DNA of 11,863 bases, from positions 1-11,863 of the forward strand of contig JAUNBY010000059.1 in assembly GCA_030526935.1 (NCBI GenBank), in the 5' to 3' direction. Positions within the stretch are counted from its first letter, which is position 1, and the number at the start of each line of letters is the position of its first letter. Below the pieces are notes generated by a model. That model saw only the letters and a program-made list of their open reading frames with translations. It did not search any database and was not told the DNA's origin. The DNA is from Clostridia bacterium. GTDB taxonomy: Bacteria > Bacillota > Clostridia > Christensenellales > Aristaeellaceae. The position numbers were made by a program, and so were the translations under genes. Below, one piece after another: positions 1 to 6,574 of the stretch.

Positions 1-9
1 TGCGCCGCA

Positions 10-18
10 TGGTATAAT
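10..18 (+). promoter_or_regulatory. Extended -10 element of the rplS promoter (upstream part cut off)
   Basis: TATAAT at 13-18 is a perfect -10 hexamer and is preceded by TGG, giving the extended TGnTATAAT form. With a 17-nt spacer the -35 would lie just before the window, so it cannot be checked. Transcription would start near base 25, leaving a leader of about 67 nt before rplS. This suggests rplS can be transcribed independently of whatever precedes it (often trmD in related genomes; not visible here). Confidence 0.6.
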
Positions 19-37
19 GAGGCTTGTGATTTGAGCG

Positions 38-84
38 GTCCTCTGTCGCGAATCGCGGCACGAACGCTTCAGAGGGAAGGAGGA
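38..84 (+). promoter_or_regulatory. Structured 5' leader of rplS, candidate L19 leader
   Basis: CCTCTG (40-45) pairs with CAGAGG (70-75). Inside it, CGCG (47-50) pairs with CGCG (54-57) around a 3-nt loop. The Shine-Dalgarno AAGGAGG (77-83) begins two bases after the outer stem and is 8 nt from the ATG. The same 5' arm can instead pair with the Shine-Dalgarno (TCCTC 39-43 with GAGGA 80-84), so two exclusive folds are possible. An L19 leader family is known from Bacillota; membership here is inferred from position and hairpin, not from a covariance-model match. Confidence 0.45.
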
Positions 85-91
85 CATTAAA

Positions 92-433
92 ATGAACGAA
101 ATTATTCGCTCCATCGAGTCAGCGCAATTGCGCTCCGACATCCCCGCGTTTTCCATCGGCGATACCGTTCGCGTTTTCGTGAAGGTAGTCGAGGGTTCGC
201 GCGAACGCCTTCAGGCGTTCGAAGGCGTGGTTATAGCGCGCCGTAACGGTTCCTGCCGCGAAACGTTCACCGTTCGCCGCGTATCGTATGGCATAGGCGT
301 AGAGCGCACGTTCCCGCTGCATTCCCCGCGCGTAGACCGCGTAGTGGTCGTTCGCAGGGGCAAGGTTCGCAGGGCCAAGCTTTATTACCTGCGCGGGCTG
401 AGCGGCAAGGCCGCCAAGGTCAAGGAAAAGTGA
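92..433 (+). CDS. rplS: 50S ribosomal protein L19 (bL19)
   Basis: This is bL19 of the large ribosomal subunit, which lies near the 30S interface. The 113-residue length fits the family (about 115). Family-typical stretches are visible: an N-terminal helix beginning MNEIIRSIE, then GDTVRVFVKVVEGSRER (residues 23-39), the QAFEGVVI segment (41-48), the SYGIGVERTFPLHSP region (65-79) and the basic tail with KLYYLRGLSGKAAKVKEK. The start is supported by AAGGAGG 8 nt upstream. It is the first gene of the visible block and follows its own -10 element and a structured leader, which suggests autonomous and perhaps autogenous control. Nothing about the protein is unusual. Confidence 0.97.
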   Translation: MNEIIRSIESAQLRSDIPAFSIGDTVRVFVKVVEGSRERLQAFEGVVIARRNGSCRETFTVRRVSYGIGVERTFPLHSPRVDRVVVVRRGKVRRAKLYYLRGLSGKAAKVKEK

Positions 434-452
434 TTCCAATTAAATATTGGAA
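434..452. repeat. A/T-rich inverted repeat just after rplS
   Basis: TTCCAAT (434-440) and ATTGGAA (446-452) form a perfect 7-bp stem with a 5-nt loop, beginning at the base after the rplS stop codon. No T-run follows, so it is not a standard intrinsic terminator. It may act as a 3'-end stabiliser or processing element; function is unknown. Confidence 0.5.
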
Positions 453-459
453 ATGAACT

Positions 460-500
460 CTTCGCTTTGCGCGAGGGCTTAGGCTCGAGGCAAAGCGAAG
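460..500. repeat. Strong 11-bp inverted repeat between rplS and rbgA, no U-tract
   Basis: CTTCGCTTTGC (460-470) is the exact reverse complement of GCAAAGCGAAG (490-500). Within the 19-nt interior, CGAG (472-475) and CTCG (484-487) can extend the stem after a small internal loop. The downstream bases, CGTATTTATAT, contain no proper T-run, so termination would be non-canonical at best. An attenuator or RNA-processing stem that separates rplS mRNA from the downstream genes is equally possible. Because the arms are symmetric, it would fold on either strand. Confidence 0.65.
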
Positions 501-522
501 CGTATTTATATCTGGAGGTTTT

Positions 523-1380
523 ATGCCGGAGATAAACTGGTATCCGGGTCACATGGCGAAGGCGAAAAGGCTTTTGATACAGCAGATAAAGGCCGTGGAC
601 GCGATAATCGAAATATGCGACGCCCGCGCCCCCGCCTCAACGCGCAATCCCGATCTGGTGAGGCTGGCAAACGGCAAGCAGAGGCTCATCGTCCTCAATA
701 AAGCCGATCTCGCGAACGAGAACATCACCGCCGATTGGATAAAGCGCTATAAATCCATGGGCTTTTTAGCCGCGAGCGTCAATTCCAACGGCGGCAAGAC
801 GCGCGAAGTACTGGCGATGATAGAACAGATGACAAAGCCCGCGGTGGAGCGCATGAAGGCGCGCGGCGTCAACAAGACCGTAAGGGCCATGATCGTAGGC
901 ATACCCAACGTGGGTAAGTCCACATTTATAAACCGTATAGGCAAACAGAAAATCGCCAAAGTCGCCGACAGGCCCGGCGTTACGCGCTCAAACCAGTGGA
1001 TAAAGGTGGGGCCGTATCTCGAAATGCTCGATACTCCAGGCCTCTTGTGGCCGAGGCTGTCCGACGAGGAAGGCGCCAGAACCCTCGCGTGGCTTGGCTC
1101 CATTAAGGACATAATTCTCGATCAGGAGGCGCTTGCCGCGTCGCTTTTGTCGAGGCTTATGCAGATGGCGCCAAAGCAGACGACAGACAGATTTAAGCTG
1201 GCGGACGTAACGGGCGAGGTTCCGGGACATGAATTGCTCGAAGCCGCTTGCGCCGGGAGGGGCTGGCTCATGTCTCAGGGGCGTCCCGATACTATCAGGG
1301 CCGCGGCGATAGTTCTGGACGAATTCCGCGCGGGCAAGATTGGCCGCGTTACGCTTGAAAAGCCCTACAGGGGGGAATGA
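523..1380 (+). CDS. rbgA: Ribosome biogenesis GTPase RbgA (YlqF)
   Basis: This is a circularly permuted GTPase that in Bacillus promotes late assembly of the 50S subunit. The permuted motif order is directly visible: G4 NKAD at residues 59-62, a G5-like SVNS at about 85-88, then the P-loop GIPNVGKST (126-134), the G2 threonine in PGVT (151-154) and G3 DTPG (170-173). The N-terminal NWYPGHMAKA is a hallmark of the YlqF/RbgA family. The 285-residue length is typical, with a C-terminal helical RNA-binding region after about residue 185. GGAGG at 514-518 stands 4 nt before the ATG. The stop is 3 nt before rnhB, so the two are almost certainly co-transcribed. In many Bacillota the signal peptidase gene lepB lies between rplS and this gene; it is absent here. 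Confidence 0.96.
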   Translation: MPEINWYPGHMAKAKRLLIQQIKAVDAIIEICDARAPASTRNPDLVRLANGKQRLIVLNKADLANENITADWIKRYKSMGFLAASVNSNGGKTREVLAMIEQMTKPAVERMKARGVNKTVRAMIVGIPNVGKSTFINRIGKQKIAKVADRPGVTRSNQWIKVGPYLEMLDTPGLLWPRLSDEEGARTLAWLGSIKDIILDQEALAASLLSRLMQMAPKQTTDRFKLADVTGEVPGHELLEAACAGRGWLMSQGRPDTIRAAAIVLDEFRAGKIGRVTLEKPYRGE

Positions 1381-1383
1381 CGA

Positions 1384-2001
1384 ATGCCCCGCGAAAGCAA
1401 AAAAGAAAAGCTCGCGAGATTGACCGTTATGGAGCGGGAACTTTGGGACGCGGGCGCAACCGTCGCCGGAATCGACGAGGTCGGCAGGGGGCCTCTGGCG
1501 GGTCCCGTGGTCGCCTGCTGCATAGTCATACCCAAAGACGGGCTGATTCCCGGCGTGGACGACTCCAAGAAACTTTCCGAAAAGCGCCGCGAGGAGTTGT
1601 ATGACAGGCTCATAGACGCGGCCTCATACGTGAGGCTCGCGAGGCTCGAAGCCTGTGACATCGACCGGATAAACATATTGGAAGCCACGAAGCTTTGCAT
1701 GGAGCAGGCGGCGTCTCAGGCGCAGGGCGCGGTTTTCCTCATCGACGCCGTGAAGGGTCTGAAGCTTCCCGGAGAACAGCGCCCCATAATACACGGCGAC
1801 GCCATAAGCTATATGATAGCGGCGGCGTCCATAGTCGCCAAGGTCGAAAGGGACAGGTGGATGATACAGCTCGACAGGCAGTATCCCATGTACGGCTTCG
1901 CCAGAAACAAGGGCTATGGAACCGGCGAACATATTAAAGCCCTTCGGGAATACGGCCCGTGTCCGCAGCACAGGCGTTCCTTCATTAAAAAGATATGCTG
2001 A
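1384..2001 (+). CDS. rnhB: Ribonuclease HII
   Basis: RNase HII cuts the RNA strand of RNA/DNA hybrids and removes ribonucleotides misincorporated into DNA. The 205-residue protein shows the metal-binding acidic residues of the family: D31 and E32 in GIDEVGRGPLAG (29-40), D121 in LIDAVKG, and D139 in HGDA, followed by the conserved IAAASIVAKVERDR segment (145-158). DDSKKLS (59-65), YGF (170-172) and GYGTGEH (177-183) are also present. The base after HGDA departs mildly from the commoner KGDAxS form, but no catalytic residue is missing. AGGGGGG (1369-1375), inside the end of rbgA, gives an 8-nt Shine-Dalgarno spacing to the ATG. The 3' end overlaps yraN by 7 nt. Confidence 0.97.
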   Translation: MPRESKKEKLARLTVMERELWDAGATVAGIDEVGRGPLAGPVVACCIVIPKDGLIPGVDDSKKLSEKRREELYDRLIDAASYVRLARLEACDIDRINILEATKLCMEQAASQAQGAVFLIDAVKGLKLPGEQRPIIHGDAISYMIAAASIVAKVERDRWMIQLDRQYPMYGFARNKGYGTGEHIKALREYGPCPQHRRSFIKKIC

Positions 2002-2357
2002 ACAAATCGCACAACCGAAAATACGGAAATGTCGGGGAAATGATGGCGCGCGCGTATCTCAGGCTTCACGCGGCGCGCATAATCGCAAGAAATTATTCAT
2101 GTCCCTTCGGCGAATTGGACATAGTCGCTCAATTTGAGGGAAGAATATGCTTTGTCGAAGTCAAGAGGCGCTCGTCGCGCAATTACGGCAGCCCCGCGCA
2201 GGCGGTGGACAGGCGAAAGGCGCAGCGCATAGTCAAATGCGCCATGTATTTTCTTAAAAGCAGGGGAATGACCGGCTCTCCTATGCGTTTTGACGTGGTA
2301 CAGATAGACAAATTCAAAATCAAATACATACGAGGCGCGTTTACCTGCGACGTGTGA
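1995..2357 (+). CDS. yraN: YraN family (UPF0102) nuclease-like protein
   Basis: This 120-residue protein belongs to the YraN/UPF0102 family, which has a PD-(D/E)xK restriction-endonuclease-like fold and is usually linked to DNA processing; its substrate is not established. The putative active-site pattern is complete: E15 in the GNVGE motif (11-15), the GELDIV motif (39-44, with D42), and ExK as E55-V56-K57 in FVEVKRR. RFDVV (98-102) is another family block. The start codon lies inside the end of rnhB in the string ATGCTGA, with no good Shine-Dalgarno, so translation is probably coupled to rnhB. It often sits next to rnhB and comM in Clostridia. Length is normal. Confidence 0.93.
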   Translation: MLNKSHNRKYGNVGEMMARAYLRLHAARIIARNYSCPFGELDIVAQFEGRICFVEVKRRSSRNYGSPAQAVDRRKAQRIVKCAMYFLKSRGMTGSPMRFDVVQIDKFKIKYIRGAFTCDV

Positions 2358-2358
2358 G

Positions 2359-2389
2359 GCCGCGCGGACGGGGTGAACGGGCTTTTTTT
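2359..2389 (+). terminator. Weak intrinsic terminator after yraN
   Basis: Seven T residues at 2383-2389 directly follow a GC-rich stretch. GCC (2359-2361) pairs with GGC (2380-2382), and after a one-base bulge CG (2363-2364) pairs with CG (2378-2379), leaving a loop of about 13 nt. The stem is short and imperfect, so efficiency is uncertain, but a T-run just after the yraN stop and just before a strong promoter fits a transcription-unit boundary. Confidence 0.5.
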
Positions 2390-2422
2390 ATGTGTTTCTC
2401 GCACAAAATCCACCTTCGCGCA

Positions 2423-2451
2423 TTGACGCCAATTCTGAATCTTGCTATAAT
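2423..2451 (+). promoter_or_regulatory. Near-consensus sigma-A promoter for the glycosyltransferase gene
   Basis: The -35 TTGACG (2423-2428; 5 of 6 consensus) and the -10 TATAAT (2446-2451; 6 of 6) are separated by exactly 17 nt. TGC precedes the -10, adding an extended TGn element. Transcription is expected near 2458, 24 nt before the chosen ATG. This is the best promoter in the window and implies constitutive, independent expression of the large gene. Confidence 0.82.
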
Positions 2452-2469
2452 GTCCCTATGATTATAAAT

Positions 2470-2475
2470 AGGCGG
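2470..2475 (+). promoter_or_regulatory. Shine-Dalgarno deciding the glycosyltransferase start
   Basis: AGGCGG (2470-2475) lies 6 nt before the ATG at 2482. The other in-frame starts, GTG at 2392 and ATG at 2458, lie before or at the predicted transcription start, so they would be untranscribed or leaderless from this promoter. Confidence 0.65.
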
Positions 2476-2481
2476 TATGAT

Positions 2482-5400
2482 ATGAAATTCAAATGGAAAA
2501 TATTGATTCTTACAGCCGTCGCCATCGCGCTTATGGGAACGTGCGCCGTGGCAGAGGAAAACCTTATAAGAAATTCTGGATTTGATTCGGTCAATCAATC
2601 GGGCTACCCCGATGCCTGGTCGCGGGAGATGTGGTACAGGGATCCGGGGATAACCGAAATGGCGGTTGTCGAAAGCGATTCCGGCAATTGCCTGTACATC
2701 GAAAACCTCGACGCGAACGACGCGAGGTACAAACAGTCGGTCGAGGTCGAGCCGAATACGCTTTACAGAATCAGCTGCAGAATCAGGGCGGAGGGCTGCG
2801 ACACAAGCCGGGTCGGGGCGAATATATCGATAGACAATACTTTTATCTACTCCGAGCAGTATTATGACACCGACGGCGAATGGGTCGAGGCGGTTCTCTA
2901 TGGAATGACCGCCGCCGATCAGTATGACCTTACGGTCATGGCTCGCATCGGAGGATACGGGTCGCTCAATATCGGAAGAGCCTGGTTTGACGATTTCTCC
3001 ATGACCCGGGTGGACGCGGCGCCCGCGCAGCAATACGTGAACAGCTTCGCGACGCTGCCTCCGGTCGAAGCGGAAGAGGACGAGGAGGACTATGAGGAAC
3101 AGCCCAACGCCAATTTACAGGCTATTTGGTTCATACTCACAGGACTCGTCTACGCGGCGATATGCGGCGTATCTCTCTATGCGCGTCGGCCGGACGATAC
3201 GAAAATCGAAAACAGGGACGCCAAAAACGGTCGCGTAGTCTATACGGCGCTCGCGCTGGCGTTTGTCGTCAGAGCCATTATAGCCGTGTGCGTGCGCGGG
3301 TACGGCGTGGATATGAGCTGCTTTGAGGGATGGGCCAATCAGATGGCCGCTCTCGGGCCGTCCGGATTTTATACGACCGATATGTTCTGCGATTACCCGC
3401 CGGGATATATGTACGCGCTCTGGCTCGTCGGAAAAGCGGCGGACGCGCTCAGTATAAATGCCAACAGCCCCGCGATGTGGCTTGCAATAAAACTCATACC
3501 CATGATTATGGATATAGCGCTGGCCGTTATAATATACCGCCTTGCCATATTGTGCATGGACGGCGGGGCGGCCTGTGTCATCGCGATACTCTTCGCCTTT
3601 AACCCCGCGACGATAATCGACAGCGCCGCGTGGGGGCAGATGGATTCGGTACTTATAGCGTTTTTAGTCATATCGATGCTTTTAGCCTCGAGGGGCAAAT
3701 GGTTATTGTCGCTTCCCGTGTACGCCATGGCGGTGCTTATAAAGCCGCAGGCGCTCATGTTCGCCCCGCTCGGGCTTATAATGCTCATAGTCGATATAGC
3801 TTTAAGCGAGCATAAGTGGAGGATGCTTCTGAGGATAATCTCGGGTATGGCGCTTGCGTTTACATTGTTCACCGCCCTGGTTTATCCGTTTACGAGAAGC
3901 ATGCCCGAAGCCATGCTCCCCGAATCTCTGTCGGCTCAGGCGTTTGGATATACCATAACGCTCAGGCTTGAAGGCTTTATGAGACAGGCGGGCTGGTTGA
4001 TTAACCAGTACGCTAAGACGCTTTCTTCATATAATTATCTGAGCGTGAACGCCTGTAATCTCTATACCCTTATCGATATGAACTGGGTAGGGCTTGACTA
4101 CGCAGCGTCGCTGGCTGTGTTCTCATGGGTATTGATGGCGCTTGGCATAATATATTCGATGTTTTTATACATAAAGGGAAAGGACAGGGGAAAGATATTC
4201 GTTTCGGCGGCGATAATGATGGCGCTGCTTTTCGCCTTCGCGCCCAAAATGCACGAACGATACCTCATGCCCGCGCTGGCGTTTCTGATCCTGGCCTATA
4301 TATATGACAGGGACGTAAGGCTACTCGCGGCTTTTATTGTGATGTCGTTCACGGTTACTGTAAATACGTCCCTCGTATTGCAAAATGAACACCTTATAGA
4401 CCCACAGAGGCTTGTGAACAGCGCCGTATCGCTGTTAAACGTACTAAATGCCGTGTTTTTGGCTTGGGTCGGGTGGGAGATGTGCGTTACCGGTAAAATC
4501 GTAAGCCTTACGAAGAAGTATAAAAAGGCAAAGGTTAGCGTATTGCTCGTTGAGCGCGCCAAAAACAGCGCTCAGGAAGGGCTCGCGCGTCCCAGAGACG
4601 CCAGGCTTTCCATGAAGCGCAGGGACTGGATAATCATGATCGCGATGACGCTCGTCTACTCGGTAGCCGCGTTTACAAACCTCGGCGATACGCAGTCGCC
4701 CCAAACCCAATGGATATCAACCGCGCCCGGCGAGGAGTTGACGTTCGACCTCGGACAGTCCCGGCAGTTTAGCTTCATGTACCACGGGGGAATCTGCGAC
4801 TCCACGTTCATGGTTCAGTTTTCAGACGACAACGTGACGTGGACTCCGTCGCACTACGCGAATTACGACGCGGGGCAAATGTACCGCTGGATAGAATACA
4901 GGCCGCACGAGCGGGACGAGGACGGCGATTTGTACGAATTGGCCGATACGAATTCTGGAGTATACATCGCCAGATACATACGCCTTACGTGCGAGCGGGC
5001 GGGGCTTACGCTCAACGAGGTGGCGTTTCTGGATGAGAACGGAGAACCTCTGCCTGTCGAGTCGGTGTATAACTACGGCGGAAGCGTGACTCATCTTTAC
5101 GACCCCAAGGCGCTTGTGGATGAGCAGTATACGGTTCCCAGCGAGCCGTCATACCTAAACGGCATGTACTTCGACGAGATATACCACGCGCGCACGGCCT
5201 ACGAGCATCTGCACGGAATGGATCCCCTCGAATACACCCATCCGCCTCTTGGCAAGGTGCTGATAATGATCGGAATAGAGCTTTTCGGCATGACGCCCTT
5301 CGGCTGGAGGTTCATGGGGGCGCTTTTCGGCGTTTTGATGATACCTGTTATGTACCTCATGGCCAAGCAGCTTTTCAGGCGGACGTCCTTCGCAGCCATT

Positions 5401-6477
5401 GCCGCGTTTTTATTGATGTGCGACGGCATGCACTTCACGCAGACGAGAATCGCGACTATAGACGTATTCGTCGTGTTTTTCATAATGCTTATGTTCCTGT
5501 TCATGTTCCGCTACGCCATGATGAGCTTTTACCACGCGAGGCTTTATAAAACCCTCATACCTCTGGGGCTTTGCGGAATATCGATGGGGCTTGCGATAGC
5601 CTGCAAATGGATAGGCATATACGGGGGAATAGGGCTTGCGGTTATATTCTTCTACACCATGTTCAGGAGGACGAGGGAATACCTGTTCGCCAAAAAATAC
5701 ATGCAAAGCCTCGATATGGATACGAGGCGCGTGGCTCAAAGGGTCGTAAAGACCTACTGGAAAAACCTCATATCTACGCTTCTGTTCTGCGTGGGATTCT
5801 TCATAATAATACCTGCCGTTATCTACTATCTGTCTTACTACTGGCATATGCTCCCGCAGGGCGGACTGTCAATAAGCGGGGTTTGGAACCTTCAGCAGAG
5901 TATGTTTGCCTATCACCAGTCCATAGCCGCCGACGCGCATACGTTCGCTTCGCCGTGGTACGAATGGCCGCTCATGTTGAGGCCCATATGGTACTATTCG
6001 GGATACGGCGACGTGCCTGACAATATGGTGTCGTCCATATCGTGCCTTGGCAATATCGTCGTTTGGTGGGGCGGACTGCTGGCGATAATCATAATGATCG
6101 CGCGCTATACTCCAAATTTTGCACGAATTCTTTTTCGCGGGCTTCATTCCGCGAGAATCACAAAGGCCAGATCCGACAGGCGGTACCTTTATATAATAAT
6201 AGGCTACCTCGCTCAGTACGTGCCGTGGATGCTCGTATCCCGCTGCACGTTCATATACCACTACTTCGCCTGCGTGCCATTTATAATACTCGCGACGGTT
6301 GCGGTATTCGAGTGTATGCGAAAGGCCAATGTCAGGGCGTATAGAATCGTCGTGTGCGTCTATTGCGTCGCGGCCTTGGCGTTCTTCGCGGGATTCTACC
6401 CGATCATGAGCGGATTGCCTGTGAACCGCGAGTACGCGAACCATTTGAAGTGGTTTAGCTGGTATCTTTTTCGCTAG
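2482..6477 (+). CDS. Two-module GT-C membrane glycosyltransferase (Gpi18-like plus PMT/GT39-like) with beta-sandwich domains
   Basis: This 1331-residue envelope protein probably transfers sugars from polyprenyl-phosphate donors on the outer membrane face. Acceptor and sugar are unknown. A signal peptide (1-24, ending AVA) precedes a carbohydrate-binding-like beta-sandwich (about 25-180; NLIRNSGFD start), an acidic linker (195-208) and a membrane helix (214-234). Module 1 (about 250-670) resembles Gpi18-type mannosyltransferases: likely catalytic D277 in GYGVD, YPPGYMY (305-311), GQMDS (385-389), KPQ (421-423), HERY (591-594). A basic linker (about 670-715) leads to module 2, a PMT family: NLGD (733-736), a second beta-sandwich resembling F5/8C (about 741-860), DE (898-899), THPPLGK (919-925), DGMHFTQTR (981-989), ID (993-994), CKW (1041-1043), PWMLVSRCTFIYHY (1248-1261). 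There is no MIR domain. The 1331-residue length is roughly twice that of a single-module enzyme. Family assignment is confident; fine specificity is not. Confidence 0.87.
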   Translation: MKFKWKILILTAVAIALMGTCAVAEENLIRNSGFDSVNQSGYPDAWSREMWYRDPGITEMAVVESDSGNCLYIENLDANDARYKQSVEVEPNTLYRISCRIRAEGCDTSRVGANISIDNTFIYSEQYYDTDGEWVEAVLYGMTAADQYDLTVMARIGGYGSLNIGRAWFDDFSMTRVDAAPAQQYVNSFATLPPVEAEEDEEDYEEQPNANLQAIWFILTGLVYAAICGVSLYARRPDDTKIENRDAKNGRVVYTALALAFVVRAIIAVCVRGYGVDMSCFEGWANQMAALGPSGFYTTDMFCDYPPGYMYALWLVGKAADALSINANSPAMWLAIKLIPMIMDIALAVIIYRLAILCMDGGAACVIAILFAFNPATIIDSAAWGQMDSVLIAFLVISMLLASRGKWLLSLPVYAMAVLIKPQALMFAPLGLIMLIVDIALSEHKWRMLLRIISGMALAFTLFTALVYPFTRSMPEAMLPESLSAQAFGYTITLRLEGFMRQAGWLINQYAKTLSSYNYLSVNACNLYTLIDMNWVGLDYAASLAVFSWVLMALGIIYSMFLYIKGKDRGKIFVSAAIMMALLFAFAPKMHERYLMPALAFLILAYIYDRDVRLLAAFIVMSFTVTVNTSLVLQNEHLIDPQRLVNSAVSLLNVLNAVFLAWVGWEMCVTGKIVSLTKKYKKAKVSVLLVERAKNSAQEGLARPRDARLSMKRRDWIIMIAMTLVYSVAAFTNLGDTQSPQTQWISTAPGEELTFDLGQSRQFSFMYHGGICDSTFMVQFSDDNVTWTPSHYANYDAGQMYRWIEYRPHERDEDGDLYELADTNSGVYIARYIRLTCERAGLTLNEVAFLDENGEPLPVESVYNYGGSVTHLYDPKALVDEQYTVPSEPSYLNGMYFDEIYHARTAYEHLHGMDPLEYTHPPLGKVLIMIGIELFGMTPFGWRFMGALFGVLMIPVMYLMAKQLFRRTSFAAIAAFLLMCDGMHFTQTRIATIDVFVVFFIMLMFLFMFRYAMMSFYHARLYKTLIPLGLCGISMGLAIACKWIGIYGGIGLAVIFFYTMFRRTREYLFAKKYMQSLDMDTRRVAQRVVKTYWKNLISTLLFCVGFFIIIPAVIYYLSYYWHMLPQGGLSISGVWNLQQSMFAYHQSIAADAHTFASPWYEWPLMLRPIWYYSGYGDVPDNMVSSISCLGNIVVWWGGLLAIIIMIARYTPNFARILFRGLHSARITKARSDRRYLYIIIGYLAQYVPWMLVSRCTFIYHYFACVPFIILATVAVFECMRKANVRAYRIVVCVYCVAALAFFAGFYPIMSGLPVNREYANHLKWFSWYLFR

Positions 6478-6490
6478 CATATGATAAACA

Positions 6491-6526
6491 CGACGCGCCG
6501 TCAGTATATCCCTTAACGGCGCGTCG
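6491..6526. repeat. Strong 11-bp GC-rich inverted repeat between the glycosyltransferase gene and comM
   Basis: CGACGCGCCGT (6491-6501) is the exact reverse complement of ACGGCGCGTCG (6516-6526), with a 14-nt loop. It begins 14 nt after the TAG stop. The following CGGCATATACG has no T-run. It may be a U-less terminator or an mRNA 3'-end stabiliser for the long upstream message. I see no convincing promoter between it and comM, so some read-through would be needed unless a weak promoter was missed. Confidence 0.65.
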
Positions 6527-6563
6527 CGGCATATACGCAGGCGCTATGACGCTTCAGGAATAC

Positions 6564-6568
6564 GGAGG
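6564..6568 (+). promoter_or_regulatory. Shine-Dalgarno deciding the comM start
   Basis: GGAGG (6564-6568) directly abuts the upstream ATG at 6569 but stands 6 nt from the ATG at 6575. The second is therefore the likely start. Confidence 0.8.
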
Positions 6569-6574
6569 ATGAAG

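Noticed and set aside
1377..1604. 75-codon + strand frame overlapping the rnhB start
   Set aside because: Its product is an Arg/Gly-rich low-complexity frame, while RNase HII motifs lie in the other frame.
2392..2481. Upstream in-frame starts (GTG 2392, ATG 2458) for the glycosyltransferase
   Set aside because: GTG 2392 lies upstream of the -35 and has no Shine-Dalgarno. ATG 2458 sits at the predicted transcription start. ATG 2482 has AGGCGG and opens directly on a signal peptide.
2341..3033. 230-codon open frame on the - strand opposite the glycosyltransferase N-terminus
   Set aside because: It mirrors a well-supported + strand gene, has no recognisable motifs and covers the promoter and terminator region. 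Long antisense frames are expected from the codon bias here.
4612..4614. ATG at the linker as the start of a separate PMT gene
   Set aside because: There is no stop upstream in frame, no clear Shine-Dalgarno (only a weak AGG), and the frame is continuous with module 1. It may mark an old fusion point.
5869..6480. 203-codon open frame on the - strand opposite the end of the PMT module
   Set aside because: It is a shadow of conserved PMT coding sequence, with no ribosome site context or known motif.
6480..6485. TATGAT as a -10 box for comM
   Set aside because: No acceptable -35 lies 16-18 nt upstream, and the 11-bp hairpin lies between it and comM.
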